The notes below the pieces were generated by a model. The model was not told the origin of the DNA and ran no database searches. It was given only the letters and a program-made list of their open reading frames with translations. From NCBI GenBank assembly GCA_017472965.1, contig JAFUNR010000002.1, positions 1-41,863 of the forward strand: 41,863 bases of DNA. Direction: 5' to 3'. The stretch comes from Oscillospiraceae bacterium. Its GTDB lineage: Bacteria > Bacillota > Clostridia > Oscillospirales > Ruminococcaceae. This document shows positions 8,790-14,786 of this stretch, in pieces. Position numbers and translations under genes: made by a program. Position 1 is the stretch's first letter; each line of letters starts with the position of its first letter.

Positions 8790-9235
8790 CTAAGAAATTG
8801 CTTCCCATTCACTGAAGCGGAATTTGATGATAATTTGTTCGTCCTCGATCAGTTTGACTCGCTCGATGAGGCTGACCAAGTGTTCCCGGCTGGTGTAAAC
8901 GGAATCCAGAAACTGCTGAACCAACTCTCTGGCTCGGTCTTCGGTGCTGACAGGGCTTTCTTTTTGTGATTCCAACTCCTTCAGCTTTTATTCCAGAGAA
9001 GTTCTGTCCATTTTCACTCGCTGATAGATGCGCTCAAAGTCAGCTTCCGCAAGCAATCCGGTTAGACGATCCATATACATCTTATCCAGGTTGGCTGTCA
9101 GACTGTCGATTTTTCCTTGTATAGATTGATGGTTTTCTGCTTTGCGGGCTTTCTCTACGGCATCAGCAGCGATAGGCTGCAGCTTCTGGGGATCAAGATA
9201 AGCTTCACAGACTTCTCTCACTTTTGAAAGAATTA
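8790..9235 (-). pseudogene. C-terminal remnant of a large serine recombinase
   Basis: The minus strand encodes the coiled-coil and C-terminal part of a Tn-type large serine recombinase: VREVCEAYLDPQKLQ, then LDKMYMDRLTGLLAEADFER, a TAA at 8988-8990 where relatives usually have a Glu or Gln codon (SLE-stop-KLKELE), then FLDSVYTSREHLVSLIERV and ending IIIKFRFSEWEAIS. The same frame continues across the TAA, so this is an in-frame nonsense mutation. The catalytic resolvase domain is absent upstream, where the homology stops abruptly at about 9235. It cannot be a functional integrase. Confidence 0.8.
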
Positions 9236-9409
9236 TTGCAGCAGGCAGCAGCCGAACTGGCTACGGCACTCAACGACAGCTTGCCGCCTCCTAATGAATG
9301 TCAGCACAAATTTTCCGATGATTTTGAAAGAAAGACGCAGTCTCTCATCAGGGGTATAGGTGCTACATGTTACACAGTAGCAATTCATGATTCCATGATT
9401 CATAAATAA
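9224..9409 (+). pseudogene. Short ORF, probable fragment of a small element protein
   Basis: Sixty-one codons starting MKELLQQAAAELATALNDSL, then PPPNECQHKFSDDFERK, which resembles the N-terminus of small hypothetical proteins that occur beside recombinases and regulators in Clostridia elements. The ending (GATCYTVAIHDSMIHK) looks unrelated to the beginning, suggesting truncation. No convincing ribosome binding site precedes it: the ATG abuts the recombinase remnant. It may be a real short gene, but truncation at a past recombination joint is more likely. Confidence 0.35.
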
Positions 9410-9411
9410 GT

Positions 9412-9452
9412 AAAACGGCGGTTTGGATTTATTCCAAATCGCTGTTTCTATT
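9412..9452 (+). terminator. Hairpin in the non-coding stretch 9,410-9,545
   Basis: AACGGCGGTTTGGA pairs, with two G-T wobbles, with TCCAAATCGCTGTT across a five-base loop and is followed by a weak T-rich tail. The stretch 9,410-9,545 holds only this hairpin and the terminator of the XRE gene; no gene is seen in it. Confidence 0.5.
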
Positions 9453-9503
9453 GTTCCGATAGACTATTAATATTCATTCTATCATTCCGATAAGATTTCT
9501 CGT

Positions 9504-9541
9504 AAAAACAACCGACATCGTTAATTCCGATATCGGCTGTT
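9504..9541 (-). terminator. Rho-independent terminator of the XRE regulator gene
   Basis: On the minus strand, AACAGCCGATATCG pairs with CGATGTCGGTTGTT (two G-U pairs) around a seven-base loop and runs into TTTTT, a few bases after the stop codon at 9546. Confidence 0.8.
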
Positions 9542-9545
9542 CTCA

Positions 9546-10592
9546 TCAATAAATTTCGATTTTGTTTTGTTCGTCAGGAAGCTGTGCGTATTCATCAAGC
9601 AACTCTTCGAACGCTTTTATAAGGTTACGCTTATTGCTTACGCTTGTTTTCTCAAGGTTTTTGAAATCTAAGCTGATGATGCGAAGCATAAATCCTAGAT
9701 CCCAGTACATGTTTTCACAGAATTTTTTCAGCTGCATGTTCGTACTCTTAATATTACACTCAGAGGCAAAATGGAAACCAGAAATAATTTCGTTTATAAT
9801 TTCTATATTGTCTCTATCAAATGTACTCAAAATATCAGATATTTCTTCTTGCGTTTGCCTTCCAGACAACAACTTATCTTTTTCGGCAATTGAGAAGAAC
9901 TTGTGTGTGTTTAGTAAATCGATAGCCTTGGCCATTAATTCTTGGTAGTCCTCAGGCAAAATTTGAACCTGATTGCCGAACCTGTCAATTTTTAGTATGC
10001 ATAAAGTCACACATAACACAAAGACATATGGAGAAACATCTGTTTTTTTACTCAGTAATGCTTGTAGCTGACCCTCATCCATTTTCATTTTTATGCTCGG
10101 TCCTGATCCAGACAGTCTGTTCTGATCATACCACTGATTATAGATGATACTATCGTCTTCGTTTTCCTCTTTAGTAAGCGCTTCATTAGCATTAATCCGA
10201 TTAAGCAGGTACTGGTAGGATATTTGATCCTTTTCCATAATCCTGTTCAATTCATCAATCAAACTTCCTGGGACAGGAATCTGACGTTCAACAGTATCAA
10301 AATTAGTGAACCAAAGCTGTTCTTCAATCTCTTCTTTAGAATATTTAAACTTTAAAGAAGCATAGATCTTTTCCACCAATTCCGTTTGGTCGTCTGTATC
10401 TCCCAAAATGAAATTAATAATCTCATATAACTCCGTCGTGTCAATTGTTTGAATGTTGCCGCTCTCAAGTTTTGATATAAATGCAGGGCTCTTTCCAATA
10501 TGAGTAGCCAGCGCCTTTGCCTGAATTTTGTTTTGCAAACGAAGACTGCGTAGCGTATCTGCCAATTCCGGAGTCACAATTGCACGTGCCAT
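9546..10592 (-). CDS. XRE-family transcriptional regulator with a long unknown C-terminal domain
   Basis: A 348-residue protein. Residues about 8-62 form a classical XRE helix-turn-helix (LRSLRLQNKIQAKALATHIG, then KSPAFISKLESGNIQTID). The remaining 280 residues are helical, have no membrane segment and match no domain I recognise; they are far longer than a minimal repressor and may be a sensor or oligomerisation module. GAGGAGGAGA stands before the ATG. It is divergent from the CBASS operon, with a TTGAAT-17-TATAAT promoter of its own, and repeats shared with the CBASS promoter suggest autoregulation and control of that operon. It is AT-richer than the chromosomal genes to the right. Known CBASS-linked regulators (CapW, CapH/CapP) are different families. 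Confidence 0.85.
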   Translation of the reverse strand: MARAIVTPELADTLRSLRLQNKIQAKALATHIGKSPAFISKLESGNIQTIDTTELYEIINFILGDTDDQTELVEKIYASLKFKYSKEEIEEQLWFTNFDTVERQIPVPGSLIDELNRIMEKDQISYQYLLNRINANEALTKEENEDDSIIYNQWYDQNRLSGSGPSIKMKMDEGQLQALLSKKTDVSPYVFVLCVTLCILKIDRFGNQVQILPEDYQELMAKAIDLLNTHKFFSIAEKDKLLSGRQTQEEISDILSTFDRDNIEIINEIISGFHFASECNIKSTNMQLKKFCENMYWDLGFMLRIISLDFKNLEKTSVSNKRNLIKAFEELLDEYAQLPDEQNKIEIY

Positions 10593-10624
10593 TGCATTCT
10601 CCTCCTCTAATAATATTTACGGGT

Positions 10625-10653
10625 ATTATATCACTACGTTTCTAAAGATTCAA
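10625..10653 (-). promoter_or_regulatory. Sigma-A promoter of the XRE regulator
   Basis: Minus-strand TTGAAT (complement of 10648-10653) and TATAAT (complement of 10625-10630) separated by exactly 17 bases, about 33 bases before the ATG. Confidence 0.75.
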
Positions 10654-10695
10654 GCATTTTACTCAATTTTATTTAAAGTAAAGCAATTTACTCAA
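10653..10695 (+). promoter_or_regulatory. Putative operator: two direct repeats and a palindrome between divergent promoters
   Basis: AGCATTTTACTCAA (10653-10666) and AGCAATTTACTCAA (10682-10695) are direct repeats 29 bases apart, differing at one position. The second overlaps a perfect inverted repeat, AGTAAA-GCAA-TTTACT (10677-10692). The first abuts the -35 box of the XRE promoter and the second sits four bases from the -35 box of the CBASS promoter. The arrangement fits repressor binding by the XRE protein; binding itself is inferred. Confidence 0.55.
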
Positions 10696-10699
10696 CTAC

Positions 10700-10728
10700 T
10701 TGACTCTTTTTCCTAGATGTGCTATAGT
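10700..10728 (+). promoter_or_regulatory. Sigma-A promoter of the CBASS operon
   Basis: TTGACT (10700-10705), a 17-base spacer and TATAGT (10723-10728). Transcription would begin about 10735, some 26 bases before the chosen start codon, so an alternative ATG at 10740 would leave almost no leader. Confidence 0.8.
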
Positions 10729-10760
10729 ACCATCATCACATGCGAAAGAGGGGCGATAAC

Positions 10761-11975
10761 ATGAGCATCTCCGAACGACAGAACGACATCCTTGACATCA
10801 TTAAGAATTTGGACATCTCTCCGACGATGTACCAGAATGCAATCGAGAAGTACAATCATCTCACTACATACCTGGAGCAACATGGTTACGCTGTGACGAT
10901 GTACCCGCAAGGGTCTTTCGCCCTCGGAACCGTTGTGCGTCCCATTCATAAAGGTGATGACGCCTCCTACGATCTGGACTTTATCTACCAGGTCAGTTCG
11001 TCCAAAAAGAGCACCACTCCTAAGGAGCTCCGGGACGAAGTCGAGGCAGTCCTGCGTGATAGCCACCTGTATGACGACCGACTCGTTGTTAACGACGAGT
11101 GCTTCACAATTGAATACGCCGACATTGGCGGTATCGGTTTCTCCATTGACATTGTTCCTGCCACTGCTGAGGATGAAGGAAAAAAACTGCAGTTGAAATC
11201 TGAGAGCCCACATCCTGAGCTGATCGACGACTCCATCGCCATTCCCAAATCTGAGAACAGCCGGTATTCTTGGTTAACCAACAACCCCAAAGGATATAAA
11301 AGCTGGTTCACCAGCATCAACGGCCCGTATGCTGCGCTCAATCGGGATGAGGTCCGAAAGACGATCTTTGCTCAGAATACCTCGCTCTATAATTCGGTTG
11401 AAGATGTTCCCAGCGACCTTGAGCGCTCTCCTGTTCAGCGTGTGATCCAGATATTGAAATGTCACCGTAATGTGTACTACAGCAAACTCCCTGAGGGGAA
11501 GGAGCTGAAACCCATCTCGGCGATCATCGGAACCTTGGTTACACAGGTTGCTGAAAAACAGAGCCCTACCACGGGAACCTTCGAGCTGCTACAGTGTGTG
11601 CTAAGTGAGCTGCGAGTTTATTCTGAACAATTAACTTCCGATCAGTCTGTTTTCAAGCAGGCACATCCCGGGAAAACACTGCTGACCAGAGAGGGACGGA
11701 ACTGGGTTTTGCGTAATCCCGCCAATCCAGAAGATAATCTTGCAGATTCTTGGAATAAAAACCCTCGCATTGCTCCGACCTTTTTCAAATGGCTGGCATG
11801 TGTATATGGAGACCTGATTTCCTCTCTTACGCTTAGTGACGACGAGTTCAGAACTCGAGTTGCAGGAGCCTTGGGGGATAAGCAGGTTCGACATGTATGG
11901 GGCAAAAAGTACGAGAAAGTGCCTACCAGCACATTCACCGCCAGTAGTCAGACGAAGCCATGGCGAAATCAGTGA
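10761..11975 (+). CDS. CD-NTase (SMODS nucleotidyltransferase) of a CBASS system
   Basis: A 404-residue cGAS/DncV-like nucleotidyltransferase that would make a cyclic oligonucleotide second messenger on phage infection. The polymerase-beta motifs are complete: GSFALG at residues 51-56, the metal pair in YDLDF (D71 and D73) and the third acidic residue in FSIDIV (D130). The rest is the helical OAS-type C-terminal domain. The ATG at 10761 is used because AGAGGGG lies seven bases before it. The gene overlaps the E2-like gene by 16 bases. The product nucleotide and clade cannot be told from this reading; short type II systems often carry clade-G enzymes. The C-terminus ends in PWRNQ, without the terminal glycine or alanine used for conjugation in well-studied type II systems. 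Confidence 0.92.
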   Translation: MSISERQNDILDIIKNLDISPTMYQNAIEKYNHLTTYLEQHGYAVTMYPQGSFALGTVVRPIHKGDDASYDLDFIYQVSSSKKSTTPKELRDEVEAVLRDSHLYDDRLVVNDECFTIEYADIGGIGFSIDIVPATAEDEGKKLQLKSESPHPELIDDSIAIPKSENSRYSWLTNNPKGYKSWFTSINGPYAALNRDEVRKTIFAQNTSLYNSVEDVPSDLERSPVQRVIQILKCHRNVYYSKLPEGKELKPISAIIGTLVTQVAEKQSPTTGTFELLQCVLSELRVYSEQLTSDQSVFKQAHPGKTLLTREGRNWVLRNPANPEDNLADSWNKNPRIAPTFFKWLACVYGDLISSLTLSDDEFRTRVAGALGDKQVRHVWGKKYEKVPTSTFTASSQTKPWRNQ

Positions 11976-12670
11976 TATTCGAGTCCAGCAGTGCAGCAAT
12001 GGTACAAGTTGCTGCACTGCTGCAGAAACACCCGGACTTAGAGATTGCTTCCGAAACAGACAACGAGATTGTCATCACGGGATGGATTCAGATTGCCCGC
12101 ATTTTTAACGATTTTCCCATTGTTAAGAATGTACAATTAGAAATCACAATTCCTATTGCACAAGACTGTTTCCCATATGTCAAGGACACCGGTGGACATA
12201 TTGACACAAAGTATCCCCACCGGTATTTATCTGGCCGTCTATGCCTCGCCACCGAGATTGACCTTAGGCTTCATTTTTTGGATGGTTTTGACCTGTTGCA
12301 ATGGATGGACGATTTCGTAGAGCCCTATTACTACTCTCACGATTACTACCAGCGGTTTGACTGCTACCCCTTTGGCGATAGACAGCATGATCATCTTGGT
12401 GCCATTCAGTCATACTGCGACTGGTTTGCCACTTCCAAAATGGATACGGTTACTTCGATTTTACTTCAAATCGAGGCAAATAACCACTATCGTGGTCACC
12501 ATCTCTGTTTCTGTGGCTCGGGCAAGAAGATGAGGGATTGCCATGGACAGCAAATACTTTACTTCTATCAGTATCCCCAACTCAGAAGTCAGCTAATATC
12601 TGATCTCAACAATTTAAGAAAGGAGCTCCAAGAATTAGACAATGAAAGAAATCGCTCGTCGTCAAAATGA
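11960..12670 (+). CDS. E2-like conjugating enzyme with C-terminal SEC-C zinc motif (CBASS short type II)
   Basis: A 236-residue protein. Residues about 35-120 read as a ubiquitin-conjugating E2 fold: a strand LEITIPIAQDCFPYVKD, then the active-site stretch YLSGRLCLATEIDL, with Cys95 as the likely catalytic residue. The C-terminal part ends with a SEC-C motif CFCGSGKKMRDCH (C183, C185, C194, H195), which should bind zinc. No E1 or JAB gene accompanies it, which is the short type II CBASS layout, where E2 primes or attaches the CD-NTase. It lacks a clear ribosome binding site and overlaps the CD-NTase gene by 16 bases, so translation is probably coupled. E2 assignment rests on motif position and gene context. 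Confidence 0.82.
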   Translation: MAKSVIFESSSAAMVQVAALLQKHPDLEIASETDNEIVITGWIQIARIFNDFPIVKNVQLEITIPIAQDCFPYVKDTGGHIDTKYPHRYLSGRLCLATEIDLRLHFLDGFDLLQWMDDFVEPYYYSHDYYQRFDCYPFGDRQHDHLGAIQSYCDWFATSKMDTVTSILLQIEANNHYRGHHLCFCGSGKKMRDCHGQQILYFYQYPQLRSQLISDLNNLRKELQELDNERNRSSSK

Positions 12671-13508
12671 GCCTAAGCCGCTTAAAATCCAATTCGCTTC
12701 CCGAATGCTGTTTAATCGTGCCGAGATAGAAAACTACATTGTCTGGGGGCTGTACCTTGTTTCTACACTTGCTGGCTTTGTAGGCAGCAACTCTGCCAAA
12801 TGGATTGCACCAACTGTGATTATTGTCGCTGACCTCCTTGCACTTGCATTGGAGAAAAGAATGGAAAGAGATATTCTCCAGGCTGCCGATTTGCGTAGCA
12901 TGTTCGACCGTTATGTTTTTGGAATGCCTCAATTACTTACGGAAGAGGCTTATGATGTGCTCTGCGAAGTTGCTGAAGATTTGGCCATAAGATATCCCGA
13001 AGAGTACAGAATTCAGACAACACACACTGGCTCTGATACACCTCCGGGCGTGAAAGACTGGTACAACACCAATATTGAAATCCCAGCTCATACTGCACCA
13101 GTTTTCTCTTTGATTAAGGAGAATAAATGGTGGGACAGAAAGATGGTCTGTAGTAAAAACATAGCATACACTGCCGCCACCTTGTTTGTCGTAATTCCAG
13201 CAGTGGTTTTGGGTCATAACATGCCGTTGGCTGATATCATCGTCATCTTTGCAGGCATCCTCGGTTTGTTGATTCGACTTGGTGGTAGAATACTTACCAT
13301 GTATCAATATCAAAGGATGTCAATCCAGTTAGATGGCTTCGTGGAAAAATACGATAACTTTGCGCCTGACAAGGGCTTGGATGTGCTTCAGAGTGCAATT
13401 GAAGAACGCAGACGTCTGCCTATCGTCCATTGCAATGTCATCCACACTAAGTTAGCTAAAAAGCTACATGAAAAGTATGAAGCAATTCATACAAAGCGAA
13501 TCAATTGA
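12642..13508 (+). CDS. S-4TM family membrane effector of CBASS
   Basis: A 288-residue protein with four predicted membrane segments: residues about 32-48, 54-70, 174-191 and 196-211, in two pairs separated by a cytoplasmic domain of about 100 residues (RSMFDRYVFGMPQLLTEEAY). This is the pattern of the SMODS-associated S-4TM effectors. In CBASS the effector binds the CD-NTase product and permeabilises the inner membrane, killing the infected cell. AAGAAAGGAGCTCC upstream provides a ribosome binding site inside the E2 gene, which it overlaps by 29 bases. It is the last gene of the operon. Which nucleotide it senses is not known from sequence. Confidence 0.85.
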   Translation: MKEIARRQNEPKPLKIQFASRMLFNRAEIENYIVWGLYLVSTLAGFVGSNSAKWIAPTVIIVADLLALALEKRMERDILQAADLRSMFDRYVFGMPQLLTEEAYDVLCEVAEDLAIRYPEEYRIQTTHTGSDTPPGVKDWYNTNIEIPAHTAPVFSLIKENKWWDRKMVCSKNIAYTAATLFVVIPAVVLGHNMPLADIIVIFAGILGLLIRLGGRILTMYQYQRMSIQLDGFVEKYDNFAPDKGLDVLQSAIEERRRLPIVHCNVIHTKLAKKLHEKYEAIHTKRIN

Positions 13509-13541
13509 TGAGTGGCCGCTAAACTTAATAATCAAAACGCT

Positions 13542-13580
13542 GATGCCCGGGGAGCCTATCTGGCCCTCCGGGCATCGTTT
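13542..13580 (+). terminator. Hairpin terminator of the CBASS operon
   Basis: GATGCCCGG at 13542-13550 pairs perfectly with CCGGGCATC at 13568-13576, extended inward by GGAG/CTCC-like pairing, followed by GTTT. Flanking GCCGCTAAAC and GTTTACATTAGCGGC form a second, outer inverted repeat. The T-run is short. Confidence 0.65.
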
Positions 13581-13821
13581 ACATTAGCGGCGGCGCTATA
13601 CATATTAGCGGTCATAACACAGTATCAGCCAATGGCAGACATTGCGCCACAATCTGCCGCTTTTTTCTAACATTTCCGTCAAATGCACAAAAAAAGTGAT
13701 TCCGTTTTTCTGCCCGATTTTTTCACGCAAAACCAAGAAAAGTCCGATTTCATCGTATTTATCTGTGCATAACACTCTATTTATTTCCAAAAGATACTTG
13801 CTGATTCCAATCGCCTGATGC

Positions 13822-13878
13822 GACTCAAAATCCGTTGGTAGCGATACCGTGTGGGTTCGAGTCCCACCACCGGCACCA
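13822..13878 (+). other. Displaced 3' end of tRNA-Leu(CAA): attachment site at the element's right border
   Basis: The sequence reads as the 3' part of tRNA-Leu(CAA): anticodon loop CTCAAAA, a variable arm with GGTA/TACC stem, a perfect T-arm GTGGG-TTCGAGT-CCCAC, the acceptor strand CACCGGC, discriminator A and an encoded CCA. The 5' half is missing: bases left of about 13822 do not pair with the 3' anticodon stem. This is what integration into a tRNA 3' end leaves on the distal side. It is followed by a strong terminator, as expected for the original tRNA gene. Confidence 0.85.
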
Positions 13879-13946
13879 AAGGAAAACCACCCCTTGCGGG
13901 TGGTTTTTTCTTTGGTATTGGCGGTTCGCACGAGAACCCAGCAAAC
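13856..13946 (+). repeat. Direct repeat copy 1: tRNA-Leu tail plus terminator
   Basis: About 91 bases, from the T-loop TTCGAG through the acceptor end and terminator to GAGAACCCAGCAAAC. It recurs almost unchanged at 14023-14115, 76 bases further on. Confidence 0.85.
13885..13911 (+). terminator. Terminator following the tRNA-Leu tail, copy 1
   Basis: AACCACC-CCTTGC-GGGTGGTT hairpin followed by TTTT, directly after the CCA end. Presumably the original terminator of the interrupted tRNA-Leu gene. Confidence 0.8.
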
Positions 13947-14022
13947 TGCAAATCTGCCTTCCCTTTTCCTGTCGCCTTTCCGCAGTTTGCGAAGTTGGAC
14001 GCCGCCAGGCGGCCAATCTTCA

Positions 14023-14115
14023 TTCGAGCTCCCACCACCGGCACCAAAGGAAAAACCACCCCTTGCGGGTGGTTTTTTCTTTGGTATTGGTGGTTCGCAC
14101 GAGAACCCAGCAAAC
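14023..14115 (+). repeat. Direct repeat copy 2: tRNA-Leu tail plus terminator
   Basis: Same unit as 13856-13946, with an extra C in the T-arm, one extra A before the terminator and GGTGG in place of GGCGG after it. Only about 25 bases of tRNA remain here. It could be an older attachment scar or a local tandem duplication. Confidence 0.85.
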
Positions 14116-14424
14116 ATGAGCATAGTAGTACAGACTCTAATGGAGATTTTAACAACTATATTATCCTAACAGCGTAATAAACATGGCCTATACCTTTAGT
14201 ACTTGTACATCTCTGAAACATGGTCGGTTACACTGGACAGAAAGTGCTTTCATGCGTTATTTCCTGACACATTAAATAATCAAAGATATGCGTATGGACG
14301 GTATCAAGGGGACGGTTCCGTGTGCCGCGGCTTCTGCTCAAATAAAATATGCAGGTATATTTTATTTACCTCAACATGACTCACCGGGGATGCCGAACTG
14401 GGGTTCGAATCCCACGAAACATAA
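14116..14424. other. Non-coding scar region with tRNA-like debris
   Basis: No credible gene. It holds a perfect inverted repeat with 11-base arms (AAATAAAATAT / ATATTTTATTT, 14340-14367) and, at 14379-14392, a copy of the 14 bases TGACTCACCGGGGA that form the 3' end of the nearby tRNA-Lys, followed by a T-loop-like GGGGTTCGAATCCCA. These look like leftovers of tRNA genes or attachment sites. Confidence 0.5.
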
Positions 14425-14463
14425 AACAAAAAGAGCCATCCCTGTGAGGATGACTCTTTTTGT
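14425..14463 (-). terminator. Terminator of tRNA-Lys
   Basis: On the minus strand, AACAAAAAGAG and CATCC pair with GGATG and CTCTTTTTGTT around a short loop; it begins immediately after the CCA end of the tRNA and would work in both directions. Confidence 0.85.
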
Positions 14464-14539
14464 TGGTGACTCACCGGGGATTCGAACCCCGGACACCCTG
14501 CTTAAAAGGCAGGTGCTCTGCCGACTGAGCTAGTGAATC
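14464..14539 (-). tRNA. tRNA-Lys(TTT)
   Basis: A complete 76-base cloverleaf on the minus strand: acceptor GATTCAC paired with GTGAGTC, D-arm GCTCAGTCGGCAGAGC, anticodon loop CTTTTAA with TTT, T-arm CGGGG-TTCGAAT-CCCCG, discriminator A and encoded CCA. It has its own promoter and terminator. Confidence 0.97.
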
Positions 14540-14573
14540 ATATATTATGCTGCATATGCTATAATGCTTATAT

Positions 14574-14602
14574 AGTATAACAGGCAAAGTGCTAAAAGTC
14601 AA
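14574..14602 (-). promoter_or_regulatory. Sigma-A promoter of tRNA-Lys
   Basis: Minus-strand TTGACT (complement of 14597-14602), 17 bases, TATACT (complement of 14574-14579), ending about 35 bases before the tRNA 5' end. Confidence 0.8.
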
Positions 14603-14674
14603 GGATAAATTTTGTACAAAAAGGCCATTTTTGATTTTGTATACAAAAAATTTGCACTGTTTTCCTGTTTCTCC

Positions 14675-14703
14675 TTGACAATGTCACCTTTTCGTCATAA
14701 AAT
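14675..14703 (+). promoter_or_regulatory. Sigma-A promoter of rny
   Basis: TTGACA (14675-14680), 17-base spacer, TAAAAT (14698-14703). It is followed by an inverted repeat at 14725-14742 in the leader. Confidence 0.8.
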
Positions 14704-14724
14704 AATTTTATATTATGGCTTATT

Positions 14725-14742
14725 ATGGTCACCTGTGACCAT
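14725..14742 (+). promoter_or_regulatory. Perfect 18-bp inverted repeat in the rny leader
   Basis: ATGGTCAC-CT-GTGACCAT, lying about 20 bases after the -10 box and 30 bases ahead of the ribosome binding site. It could be an operator or a small RNA hairpin at the 5' end of the rny message. Confidence 0.5.
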
Positions 14743-14786
14743 TGGCTCTGATATACCCACAAAAAATCAAAAGGAGAATGCACAAA

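Larger units (their letters stand above)
1..13878. mobile_element. Right-hand part of an integrative (conjugative) element
   Basis: This stretch carries the replication/partition and DNA-processing module typical of Clostridia integrative conjugative elements: DUF3991/TOPRIM, ParA, ParB, DUF3846, a YodL-like protein, and an ArdC-N/helicase-methylase giant with TnpV. It also carries a degraded serine recombinase and a defence cargo. It stops exactly at the CCA end of a 3' tRNA-Leu fragment, beyond which housekeeping genes begin. The tRNA fragment is on the plus strand, so the intact tRNA-Leu should lie at the left border, outside the window. No conjugation (T4SS), relaxase or intact integrase gene is visible here, so whether the element is self-transmissible cannot be judged. 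The extent is inferred from gene content and the tRNA scar. Confidence 0.75.

Noticed and set aside
8790-9235. Active serine integrase of the element
   Set aside because: Only the C-terminal part remains, with an in-frame stop and no catalytic domain.
13605-14177. Several overlapping ORFs on both strands across the duplicated tRNA tail
   Set aside because: They repeat the same translated tRNA/terminator DNA twice and have no start signals; non-coding scar sequence explains them.
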